Source of the DNA: Aquatica leii
Lineage: Eukaryota > Arthropoda > Insecta > Coleoptera > Lampyridae
Assembly (NCBI GenBank): GCA_035610365.1
Contig: CM069436.1
Coordinates: 3,896,937-3,960,936 of the forward strand
DNA: 64,000 nucleotides
Direction: 5' to 3'
Below the pieces are notes generated by a model. The model did not search any database. It was not told the DNA's origin and saw nothing but the letters and a program-made list of their open reading frames with translations. The translations under genes were made by a program, and so were the position numbers. Below, one piece after another: positions 1-9,615 of the stretch (its first letter is position 1; each line of letters begins with the position of its first letter).

Positions 1-1506
1 CCTCGTCTATACGGACTTCCCAAAATTCACAAACAAGGTATTCCTTTTCGACCTATCGTCAGTACTATCCAATCTCCTACTTACAAGCTAGCCAAGTTCT
101 TGTCCAACATTCTTTGCGAATTTACAGGTAAAACCTCTTCTCACATCCTCAACTCTCAGCATTTTATTCAACGTCTAGAAACTATAAAACTTGAACCCCA
201 AGATCTTCTCGTGAGCTTTGATGTTACTTCACTTTTTACTAAAGTTCCTATTAAGGATTCGCTTATTATCATCAAATAGATTCTGTCTCAACATGGCAAG
301 GACTTGAGTTTGGTTCCTCTTATTGAAAAGTGTCTATCCTCTACTTACTTCCAATTTGATAATAAGTTTTACGAACAAGTTTCGGGTGCTGCTATGGGTT
401 CTCCTCTATCACCTGTTGTAGCTAACATTTTTATGGAATCCTTTGAAACGGTTGCTTTGGAATCATCAATATTAAAACCTAAAGTGTGGTTTAGATATGT
501 TGACGACACGTTTATTGTTTGGTCTCATGGTCATCTTGAATTGTCTAAGTTTCTTGATCATCTTAACAATCAACACTTAGATATCAAATTTACTATGGAA
601 ATCGAAAGTAATGGTTCTCTTCCATTTCTTGACGTTCTTGTGACTCGTAAGCCCGACGGACTTCTAGGCCATTCTGTTTATCGCAAACCCACCCATACGG
701 ACAGATACCTTCATGCTTCTTCTTATCATCATCCTGCACAGAAACGTTCTGTCATTGAATCTTTGGTCCATCGTGCCTTTTCTATTTGTCAACCTGAGAA
801 TCTAGACTCAGAACTCCGTCATCTTACTAGAACCTTAGTGAACAATGGTTATGTAAAGCGAGAGATTCCTAGAGTTATTAATCGTCATTTACATCCACGT
901 ACTCGATTACCTAAGGATATTTCTACTCCCGAATCCAACCCGAAATTGGCCTTTTTACCCTACATTCACAAGGTTACAGATCAAATAGGGAAACTCCTTC
1001 GTAAGAATGGTATTAAACCCATATTCAACTCGACAGGCAAAATCTCTCAGATTCTTCCTTCTCCCAAAGACAAATTTCCTACACTTTCATCTCAAGGTGT
1101 ATACCAAATTCCTTGTTCTTGTGGTTTAGTCTACATTGGTGAAACCGGTCGTTCCGTCATTACTCGCATTTCAGAACATGATCGTTGTATAAGGAAAAGG
1201 TATACTTCCAAGTCTGCGGTCGCTGAACATCATTTTACTACAGGTCACAAGATAGATTTTGATAATGTTTCGTTGATTGCCAAATCTCCATTCTTTTTCA
1301 ACAGAAAATTCCGAGAAAGCATAGAAATCATCAAACACCCCAATAACTTCAATCGCAATCATGGTTTCGAACTATCCCCTCTTTGGTTCCCGGTTATTAG
1401 TCATTTAACAAAAACACGCCCCCTAGCAACCGTAACCCAATCAGGGTCGAGCTTAATCATCCGTGACGATCCTGTTCCTTTAAATACGGAGACTATTTCT
1501 TCTTAA
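1..1506 (+). pseudogene. Penelope-like element reverse transcriptase with GIY-YIG endonuclease, 5' cut by window edge
   Basis: Frame 1 is open from base 1 except for one TAG at 277-279. The product is the polyprotein of a Penelope-like element (PLE): a reverse transcriptase joined to a GIY-YIG endonuclease that copies element RNA into chromosomal DNA. Visible landmarks are LYGLPKIHK at the window start, palm motif SFDV at 214-225, GSPLSPVVAN, the catalytic YVDD at 496-507, FLDVLVTRKPDG, then the endonuclease GVY (1096-1104), YIG (1132-1140), the following TGR, and a late E-rich helix before HPNNFN. Everything from the YVDD region to the C-terminus is undamaged, so the copy looks fairly young. 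The N-terminal part lies outside the window. Apart from the TAG no frameshift is seen. The family assignment is very secure. Confidence 0.95.
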
Positions 1507-1865
1507 GTCACTTCTACCTAGTTTAGAATCTGGCTTGGTTCACAAGTTGATTACCTAACTCGGTAGTGGTTCTTTGTTAGATTTTCGTTTGCTTTTTCAG
1601 GTTATCGTTTTCTTTCTTACCTTTTCATAGTTTAGGTTATGGCTTGTTTTACAAGTTGATAACTTAACTTTTGATAAGTTTTTGGTTAGATCTCGGTTGC
1701 TTGTTTGAGTTTTGCGATTTATCTCACGCCCTGATGAAGCCCCTTACGAAAGTGGGCGAAACGTTGGCAGCTTCGGTTGCAACTATGACACGGTCCAAAC
1801 CCGGAAGACTTTCTAATGTTAGTATAGATTCCGGCCGTCGAAGCCTTCGCTATTACATTAAGTTG
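1507..1865 (+). repeat. 3' untranslated tail of the 5'-edge Penelope-like element
   Basis: T-rich non-coding sequence follows directly after the endonuclease stop. It contains the hammerhead-like core at 1731-1786 and ends in CCCGGAAGACTTTCTAATG near 1830. Similar tail sequence (CGGTCTAAGCCGAAAG) recurs near 26.8, 28.2 and 43.6 kb, where it belongs to a related PLE family. At about 1865-1876 it abuts an oppositely oriented PLE that is truncated in its reverse transcriptase. Confidence 0.7.
1731..1786 (+). other. Hammerhead-ribozyme-like core in PLE tail
   Basis: CTGATGA (1731-1737) is followed by a 4-bp stem GCCC/GGGC and then GAAA (1758-1761), the order of the hammerhead core. After GAAA a hairpin GCAGC-TTCG-GTTGC forms what would be stem III. 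Hammerhead motifs are known in the terminal repeats of PLEs. No sequence complementary to the bases before CTGATGA lies at the expected cleavage site, so stem I is missing and activity is doubtful. Confidence 0.35.
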
Positions 1866-1875
1866 TCGTTATAAC

Positions 1876-2622
1876 TGAAATAAGTGTTTTTAAGGCAGAG
1901 TTCAATGAGCAGAACTTCTTCTTCAGTAATTCTCTCCATGAACAAAAACAACACTTCGTCGAGCGGACGGAAAGAGATACCACGTCAAAGCTGACTAGAA
2001 TATCTTCTTTTGTTATACGCAAGTTCTTGATTTTCTCTACAAAGTCTGTAGAATCTTTCATGTGAGTCTCTGTATTTCCTGTCAACGGCAAGAGTTTTGC
2101 AGCTAGATAACGTGCTAACGATTGGGTTGGTGAATTGATGGTGCTCACTATCGGTCGAAAGGGGACTCCTTCTTTGTGTATCTTGGGAATACCGTAGATA
2201 ACTGGATTTTTGACAATCAAAGTTTGTTTCTTGTTAATATCTATAGTAGTGGAGTTTTTGATGACGACTGTAGCGTTTCCTTTATCTGCTCTCAATACCA
2301 AAATATTCTTATTCTCACGTAACCGCTTAGCTGCTTCTCTCTCATGTCTGTTAATATTAGAGCGTGGCGATTTTGCTTTTCTTACAATGTTGCAAACATC
2401 TTGTAGAATAGTTTCAGAGATCTCCTTAGGTAGAGTGCGTATTGCAGCTTCTACTCCACATACTATATCTTCTATCGGAGTTGTCTTAGGCGTAAGAGCG
2501 TAGTAAAACCCTTCTTTAACAAGGACGTGGTCTGTGAATCCAAAACCGTGTCTGTTAGGCTGACAATTACTTTATGGTCGTCTAACGTTTTCTTAGGCTG
2601 TGAAGGATGTAATCGCTCGAAT
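1876..2622 (-). pseudogene. Penelope-like element, N-terminal half of reverse transcriptase (tandem copy B)
   Basis: Read on the minus strand this is the N-terminal half of a PLE polyprotein: FERLHPSQPKK, the conserved TPIEDIVCGVEAAIR block, LRADKGNATVV, then YGIPKIHK and the palm strand DILVSFDV. It is broken by a frameshift near 2505, an internal deletion before YGIPKIHK, and another shift after SFDVVSL, beyond which LIELCLKNTYFSYND can still be read. It stops at about 1876 against the tail of the + strand PLE, so motif YxDD and the endonuclease are missing. It lies directly downstream of the C-terminal half of another copy (2623-3202). Confidence 0.88.
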
Positions 2623-3202
2623 TTCTGCCACTGCTGATTTAGTAACTCTGCGGTGTTTGCAGTTTTTTACTCTAACTTGAATAGAGCGTCCCGTCTGTCC
2701 TATATAACTTGATCCACAGGAATAAGAAATTTTGTAAACTCCGGCATGTTTTAGAGCCCCTTGTTTGTCTAGCAGATGTAAACTAGATGTTCAGGGTATC
2801 CTTAGTCGTAAAGACAGTTTTAATATTATGTTTCTTTAGCACCCTGCTTATTTTGTCTGTCGAACCCATACAGTATGGCACATAAGCGGTGCTAGTAGGA
2901 GGTGATAAATTTTCTTTGACTTTTGGATTTATTGCTGTTTTCCATGCGTTTTGGATCTCTTTATCCGTATCCCTATCCATTTTGTTGTAGGGTCTCCAAC
3001 AGTGTTTCCTTTTCCTTTTGTAGATTTTCATTATCTGACGTATAGCTCTTTTGGCTAAAGTATGCAAAACAGTATTCTTCTGTACTGGATGGTGGTGAGA
3101 TTCGACGTTTAAGTATCTATTAGTGTAGGTTTTATTTCTATAAACGGAATGCCCCAATTTTCCGTTATTTTTCTTTATGTTTACCATATACACCATTCGC
3201 AA
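2623..3202 (-). pseudogene. Penelope-like element, C-terminal RT and GIY-YIG part (tandem copy A)
   Basis: On the minus strand this reads LGHSVYRNKTYTNRYLN, HHHPVQKNTVLHTLAKRAI, then AYVPYCMGSTDKISRVLKKH and a GIY-YIG start (GVYKISYSCGSSYIGQTGR) ending at SAVAE. These are the RT thumb region and the first third of the endonuclease of a PLE. A frame change separates the RT part (stop near 2783) from the endonuclease. The sequence then passes, inside the word CAGTGGCAGAA, into the N-terminus of a second copy. The same family recurs at 26.8-28.1 kb with an intact continuation, which shows where copy A is cut. Confidence 0.88.
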
Positions 3203-3563
3203 AAAACTGATCGCCTTCTCTCGTTACCAAATCTTGACAAACGCTAAATTTTAAAAAAATTAATGTATTCCTTTGTAAAATAAACTGGACTGTAGATCTA
3301 AGTATCCCAGTTCAACGCTTAATTAGTGTTGTTAATAATCTAAGATTTTCAAGACAGACGTTGGACAGGTTTTTTAAACAAACCAAATTATTTTACCAGG
3401 CTGACTGCCAGGGCGGTTGTATACGACTGTCACCGCAACTGTTTCATATATCTCGGCGATCGATACGACCGCTACAACATTTGAATATATTTTCTGTTCC
3501 TGTATGCCAACGGTCGAACTGTATGTGCTTTTGTTTACGAAGCACGACCGCTGTGGTATAGAT
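3203..3563. other. Unassigned AT-rich sequence
   Basis: Spacer between the PLE tandem and the first LTR fragment. Short overlapping ORFs on the + strand (3361-3755) run on into the LTR and show no family motif; I treat them as chance. Confidence 0.5.
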
Positions 3564-4520
3564 TGTTACGTGCATAAGTTTCAAAATGTAATACCCTGTA
3601 CATTCATTACACTAAAGTTAGATTTCTACTTTCGACGCCCTCTAACGAGTTCCGTTTTTATCTCACTTCCTGTCAAGACGTTAAACCGTCTATTACTTAA
3701 AATAGTACTTGCAATGTTTAAATTAATTTCGGCTTGCGTTGAGGCTATAATATAAACGAAAACGCGTTTCTATTATTTTATTCAGCACAGGCTTGACCCG
3801 ACACGTGTTAGTTCACATGTGTTCGGTGTATTCTCCACAAATAAAGGGTTAATATCGACCAAATACCTTAATGGAAATATTATAATTTGGAAAGCCTGCG
3901 TTAAAGCTAAAAACGAAGTCTCGACAAGAAAATTCTCTCCGATGTACTGTTACTTACGAGTCAATAGACTGCGATATTTCCTTTAATTCAATGTGTGCAA
4001 CAACATTCGATAACCGGCTTTTATGTCTAATTTAATTTAGCATTAATTCATAGTTTTGTAGATTTTTGCTTTCGTGCGTCATTGTGCTGACACGATTTGC
4101 CCTGTTCATTAATATTCCAGATCGACTCAACGAGGAAAAGGTATTCTTCAGGCAAGTACTGGATTGTGGGTAAGTATCATTTAATTACATTTGTGTCATC
4201 ATTAACGTCTCTCACAAAAATTTTGCTTGTTATTCTAAGTTACGTAATTACAATAATTGTTTCAATACTATTTCGGTATTTTCATTAATTATTTTGTGTA
4301 TCGCACCCTATGTATAATTTAGGCCTGTGTATTGTGTGTTGCCGTCACTTCCGGCATTTAGATAACCATTGCTAAATAATCTACGATGCTAGTTAATAAT
4401 CGACAATATTAAATTAAAGTTGTACATTTGTATCTATCTTTTTTTTTGTCCGCTGAGGATTACGAACCTGATTGTGTTACAAGCTTGGACCTTCTGTCTT
4501 GATCGAAACAGAAGTTAGAC
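3564..4520 (+). mobile_element. Solo-LTR family, 3'-truncated copy 1
   Basis: It begins TGTTACGTGC at 3564 like the complete copies elsewhere in the window and shows the family landmarks in order: GACGCCCTCTAACG (about 3634), a splice-acceptor-like TATTCCAG near 4113, a GGGTAAGTATC donor near 4168, the GATTACGAACCTG box near 4460, and GTTACAAG followed by CTGTCTTGATCG to about 4510. After that the family ending (GGCGCC box and GTAACA terminus) is absent, so the copy is 3'-truncated and no target duplication can be checked. It is more diverged than the others. Confidence 0.7.
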
Positions 4521-5284
4521 ATTTTCGTTCAGGTTAGCTTTTGTGCTTTTCTGAATTTCTGCTTCTACTTATGTTTTCGTCAATCAAAGGAAAAAGCATG
4601 GGATCAAACTATAGATGCATAGGAATCGCACCTGTTTTCGCTAGTAAGATAAAAGACACGAAAATCAATTTAGCTACTAATTTTTGGTAAGTAATCGTCA
4701 AATTTCACAAATCTGCGTGCTTACAACAACGGATTTGTTTTAAATACTTTGATGTCATTTTCCTTTAGAAGAGCCATTCAAAGGCCCTTTTTTGACCGTA
4801 AATTCATTTTTGCAAATACTCGATGATGAACTATTAAAACACAGTTACCGGCAGAAGTGACAGCGTTATAATGTGCGTTATGGAAACACGACGTACAATT
4901 TACGGTACACGGTGCAAATTAAAACTTACCAACAACGACCGCAGTCAACCTGTTAAATTAGATACCAAACGTCTAAAAATAGATAAGTTGTCTTAGTTCA
5001 AGGTAATTATTAGAATGCATCTCCTCAGCAGCTACACAATTTTTTTAGCACAAGATGTAACAAGTCAGCAAAACAAATTTTTCTTCGTTTGTGAAATTTC
5101 CTCTTTCTATTCAACACTAAACAAAAACACGAAAAAATAACGACAAGACTTAACACACTTTAAATTATTATAACAACAAATACAACTTCAAAGTACGCTA
5201 CCACGTTTTCAACAATAATGTGACAGACGAAATAAAAATATTGTAATTGTTACAACGCCTACTAGGTTTAAGAGTAAGAAGATA
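4521..5284. other. Unassigned AT-rich sequence
   Basis: No ORF above chance length and no inverted repeat that I could align. It separates the truncated LTR from the piggyBac element, which begins after the TTAA at 5285-5288. Confidence 0.5.
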
Positions 5285-5288
5285 TTAA

Positions 5289-7659
5289 CCTTCCGGTTAC
5301 CAAGCAATTTTTGAGGCGCTGGTTACCAAGTGGGGTCAGCTTTGACCCCAAGTTTTTTTTTTATTTTGTAAAGAAAAACCAATTAATTTGTAATGGTAAC
5401 CTTTATTAATATTTTAAATTAACATTAGATTTCATATAAACTCATAAAAATATAAAAATATAATGTATACATAAATTAGTGAGGGCAACAACTATTACAT
5501 ATTATTGTAGTTCTGGCAATGTTGTTTACATACAAAGAGTTTGCACTTTTCACATGTTTCCGAACATTTTTTGTCATTTGCTTTTGGACATATCTTACAA
5601 CGACCTCTTTTTGGGCTAGCAATAGTTTCGTCTTCCCACTTCCTCTGGTTCTGTGTCTGCCAAAACCATCGCTATTGCATTCCGCACATGTCTGGGTAAT
5701 CCTTGAAGTGTACGTTTTTTGATAAGTGGGATTACTAATACAAACCCAAGTTTTTGCAAAAATAATCTCCTTCCGGATGTTTTCCCTTTTTCAAAATCTC
5801 AAAATTTCGTAGTGTATAGAATAAATGTATTCATGGCAGCAATATCAAGGAAATTAAAAAATAGAACAAAAGGCCAGCGATTTGTATTTCTTCTGCTTGA
5901 GTATTCCTTCACCATTTTATCGACGCTGTCCACAGCTCCTTTGCAGCTATTGTAGTCCAAGATAACTTGCAGTTTGTAACTGAGGTCTTCTCCGGACAAT
6001 TCCAAATCTTGGTGTTGCGTTGAAAGTAGCATAACGCTTCTATATTTTTTAGGTACATAAGATACTAAAGTTGTGTCTTCTCCAGATAGAATTTCGCTTG
6101 AGTATTCTGCTCGATTTCTTTTTGGCAAAAATTCTTTTGGTATTTCTCTACTTGTTTTACGAATTGTTCCGGTCAAGGTTTTTGATTGCTGCAGCAGCTC
6201 CTTCGCCAAAGACATAGACGTAAAAAAATTATCTGTGGTAATACCATAACCTTCTCTCAAACCCTCAACCAAATCCAAAACTACCCGCTTCCCTAGAAAT
6301 AAAATTTTATACTCGTGCATAAAACGATAAAATTGTGTTTTAACTTGTTCCCGTTCTGGAGCGTTTTCTACCATTCCAGTATATATTTGGAAATTCCAGC
6401 AATATCTTTTACTAACGTCGCATAAAGCCCAGATTTTAATTCCGTATTTATCTGGCTTTGACTTCATATACACTCGAAGGGGACATTTTCCACGGAAAGG
6501 ATCAACTTGTTCATCAATACATACTTCAGCATTAGGGTTATTCGATTTTTTTTTGCAATTTGCAGCGAGAATATCGTGAAAGTTACGAATAGCTGCTAAT
6601 TTATCTGTTGCCCGTCGTTCTTCTCGGGTGTCCATATCGTCAAATCGAATGTATTTCAAAAATTCTCTCATTCGATTACGAGACATTGCAGCACAAAAAA
6701 TTGGTCTATGGAGAGACATGTATTTTGTACTCCACAGCTCCAATATTGGTTCTTGGCGTGCTTTCAAACCACCAGCTAGAAGTAGTAATCAAAAAAATGC
6801 ATGTAACTCATCCGCATCTACTGGCTTCCACGTATCGCCTACAATTCTTCTAGCTCGAATGTTTGTTTCTCTAAGTATTATGTCCATAATGTCTTCCGAG
6901 ATAAATAAATGGAAAGCATCTAGACATGTTGAAATATGTTCACTAAATTTTGTTAATTCTGGCGGTGTTTTTAGAATATTTCGCTGATTTCGTCTTCTAA
7001 CATAAGGCTTATCTTTTTTACATATGGTACCATCTTTACCCACCAGTATATCTTTATCATTGGGCGAATTATCATCACTGTCATCGTCTTCCGAACTTTG
7101 AATCGGGTTTACATCAGGTACACTTACTTCTTCAAATTCGGCATCACTATCGTCAGATAAAATTTCATCTTCAATTTCATTCAGTAAATTAATATTGCTA
7201 GCTATTTCTTTCACTTCACGCTGAGACAAATATTTTCTAGCCATAATTCAACAACAACTATTTCCAATCAAATGTAATAACACAGCAGACACACTTTTCA
7301 ACTGATTCCAACAAACTCACCAAATGTAATGACTAAAGACGGAATGGTAGTAATCATGATTCAGACGAATAACACGTTGAAACACGTTGAAACAAGCAGA
7401 TTAGATAACAAATGCAGACAAAAATTAGAATTACTTTTTAGCACGTCGGTTACCAAGTGGGGTCAAAGATGACCCCAACGACAATATTTTTTTTACGTCG
7501 AAAAACAAATAACAGTTGAAAAACTTGTTATATATTATTAAACATTGTTGAAAGAAACTCAGCTAAAAAAATATTGGGACAGTTGTAAAAAAAACTTAAG
7601 AGAAGACAACAAAAACAACACGTCTGGGGTCAAAAAAGACCCCAATGCTAATCGGAAGG
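5289..7659 (-). mobile_element. piggyBac-superfamily transposon with both termini and TTAA duplications
   Basis: The 2,371-bp element is flanked by TTAA at 5285-5288 and 7660-7663, the target duplication of piggyBac. The terminal inverted repeats are CCTTCCGGTTA at the left and the complement of TAATCGGAAGG at the right (one mismatch in 11). Near the ends lie three 20-bp imperfect palindromes of the form TGGGGTC-N6-GACCCCA (5331-5350, 7458-7477, 7625-7644), each AT-rich in the middle, probably transposase contact sites. GGTTACCAAG precedes the palindrome at 5331 and the one at 7458. The transposase gene fills the interior on the minus strand. Both ends are intact, so the element was inserted whole and has not been truncated since. 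Confidence 0.95.
5515..7244 (-). pseudogene. piggyBac transposase, inactivated
   Basis: This gene encodes the DDD transposase of the surrounding piggyBac element, which excises and reinserts DNA at TTAA. It starts at the ATG at 7244 (MARKYLSQREV), runs through an acidic N-terminal stretch (about residues 25-65) and the DDE_Tnp_1_7 core. All catalytic aspartates are visible: CIDEQ (residue 244), TTDNFF (338) and GAVDSVD (439 and 442), close to the family spacing. Three lesions inactivate it: an in-frame TGA at 6789-6791 in the HAFF-LLLLAGG strand, a second TGA at 5799-5801, and a frameshift near 5620. Beyond these the C-terminal cysteine-rich zinc domain can be read (CKICP, CSETCEKC, CKQHC, about 5520-5612). 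Total length about 577 codons, normal for the family. Confidence 0.94.
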
Positions 7660-7663
7660 TTAA

Positions 7664-8127
7664 AACACATGTTTTACTAATTTTTGGCTTTAGAACCATA
7701 ATGTGTGATACATTGTCTAGCGAATACATATAAAAAAATTAAGTTGATGATGGATTCTCGGAGATGAAACGTTAGACAAAAAATTTCAAAGCGCTATTTT
7801 GTAGAGATCAAAAAATGGCAATGACGCTGTTAGTTTTTTTAATCTTTTAAAACAACTACAGAAATTGAAAAAATCAAAAATTCCAATAACGCAACTGTTT
7901 CCTACTTTAACAATATTTTTTAGGCACGTATATTACCAAAAATTAAGATGTCTTTAGCAAACAAATAAAATCTTCGAGTCAAGAATTGAGATTTATTCAT
8001 TAACAATTAGAATTATAATAACTTTAATAAATCTACTAGTGGAAAAATTCTAAATATTAAAAAAAAAAAACTTGAAATTTTTTTATTGACAAAATTTAAT
8101 GAATCAATTAATGAAAAAAACCTCGTC
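7664..8127. other. AT-rich spacer with PLE-like TGATGA...GAAACG motif
   Basis: Nothing coding. At 7743-7772 TTGATGATGG, a short stem (TCTC/GGAGA) and GAAACGTT resemble the core found in PLE tails, suggesting an old PLE end. Confidence 0.35.
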
Positions 8128-8290
8128 AACCAGACAATAATAATATAATTTTTTACTCGTTACATGTTTCAAACCTCTTAGGTCATCATTAGACTAAAAT
8201 TAATTGAGTTTTTTAGTCTGGTGATGACCTAACGAATTAAAAAGGTCGAAACATGTAACGAATAAAAAATTATATTATTATTAGCTGGTT
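8128..8290. repeat. 163-bp foldback (inverted repeat)
   Basis: The left arm starts AACCAGACAATAATAATAT at 8128 and the right arm ends in its complement at 8290. The arms also share TCGTTACATGTTTC and TAGGTCATCA. The arms are about 75 bp each around a short AT centre near 8205. Each arm reads outward through TGATGACCT...AGGT..GAAACATG, the stem-loop arrangement of PLE tails, so this is probably two element ends fused head to head. Confidence 0.8.
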
Positions 8291-8979
8291 AACAACGTTT
8301 TTTTTAATACATTGGAAAAATTTTATACTATATCCACGGTTGATAATATTATTATAGCACACGCGGTTTATGACGATCTATATATTTTTCTCTACTAATC
8401 GTCTTCACCATATAAATTTTTTATAATAAAAACCTATAAACTTTTTTTTTAAAGTATTAATTTGTTGTGCCAATTTTTAATAAGCCATCATTATAAACCA
8501 CCCTGTATAGTAAATCAAATGTATTAAAAAGCAACGTCAGTTTTATATTTTATTTTTTCAGATTTGTAGTTTTTTATGTGAAATTACATATGTCAGTATA
8601 TTACATTTAACAAATTGTTAGCTACAAATCTACAAAATACCAAAAAAAATTAAGTACATGTAGTAAATGGAGAAACCAGAACTGAAAAGAATGTCAATAG
8701 CAAGCATTTTATATAGTAATTTTAAAAACATTGACACAACCAATAGATAAAAAATTTCCCTCGTAAAGCTCAGATTACATATTCTGGTCATAACAAATAA
8801 CATGATAACAATATAAGTCAAAACTGAAATTTTTTCTCTCAATCAGATGAAACTATATAAGAACCGAAACTTTAAAATTTTATAGCTCCATCAATACTAT
8901 AAACGACGTTTTCTTTTAAATTCACATTAATAAGGTAAAATCGTGACAAGATTAGTAATTAAGTTGCATTTATCAATGC
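8291..8979. other. AT-rich unassigned sequence
   Basis: A 70-codon minus-strand ORF (8630-8842) is hydrophobic only because of T-rich composition. I see no gene or repeat structure. Confidence 0.5.
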
Positions 8980-9290
8980 AACATTTAGAATGATGCAGAC
9001 GATTTGGATGCAAAAGACTGAGGGTGACAGAGGGTGCGGGCTTGCGTATTGCGCCCTATTGATCGACACCCTCGCATGCGGTAGCACCTCCTGCTTCCAG
9101 CAGTGACCTCGGTCTGCAGTCGAGAGTTGTGTTCTCCCGGAAAATCAACCCCGGATTACACCGGGGACGAATACGCGACACCATTGTGTTCGGCACATCA
9201 CTGCCAATTCCTCGTCGTAAACACCCGATATTTATTAAAGACACCTCGTATACCATCTCATCTAAAATATTTTTTAAAAAATGCAGTATT
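8980..9290. other. GC-richer island of unknown nature
   Basis: Base composition departs sharply from the surroundings, with many CpGs (GAATACGCGACACC, GGACGAATACGCG, TCGCATGCGG). Short ORFs on both strands have no family features. It could be a CpG-containing promoter for the possible exon 200-300 bp downstream, or a fragment of a GC-richer repeat. The sequence alone does not decide. Confidence 0.35.
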
Positions 9291-9449
9291 TTAATTTAAA
9301 ATTCTAATTAACGCACGTTTAACTTTTGGTAAATAATTAACTAATTAATTAATTAGTTAGAACTACACGTTATAGTATATTGTTTTTGTTATTTGCATTG
9401 CTATTGCGAGTGTTTTTAAATTGAAGTGATTCCTCTACACTGCCAACGT

Positions 9450-9615
9450 CGTTTATTAATAAATTATGCACCAGGGCTATTAAACCAAATGGGCGGTTAA
9501 TTAGGGGTGCCTCTGGAGGTCAACCTGCTAAGTTAAAATACATCAGGGGATAGTGGCAGCTAGATTATGATGACGACTTCCTTCTAACAACAAGCCAACG
9601 TTTTCAAAATGACTG
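9450..9615 (+). other. Possible 5' exon: leader with start codon and splice donor
   Basis: The stretch is less AT-rich than its neighbours and ends CAAAATGACTG followed by GTAAGTAAT, a textbook donor at 9616. The ATG at 9609 has an insect-type CAAA context and would give M-T-(G) before the intron. No downstream exon could be recognised in the following 2 kb, so this stays a candidate host first exon only. Confidence 0.3.

Noticed and set aside
7743-8290. Further hammerhead ribozymes
   Set aside because: The TGATGA and GAAAC words are present but C3 of the CUGAUGA core is changed and no complete stem I or cleavage site could be drawn.
8630-8842. Hydrophobic 70-residue minus-strand ORF resembling a membrane protein
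   Set aside because: Composition follows the A/T bias of the region; no start context, no neighbour, no conserved motif.
9056-9294. 66- and 63-residue ORFs in the GC-richer island
   Set aside because: Open on both strands because of fewer A/T stop codons; no family resemblance.
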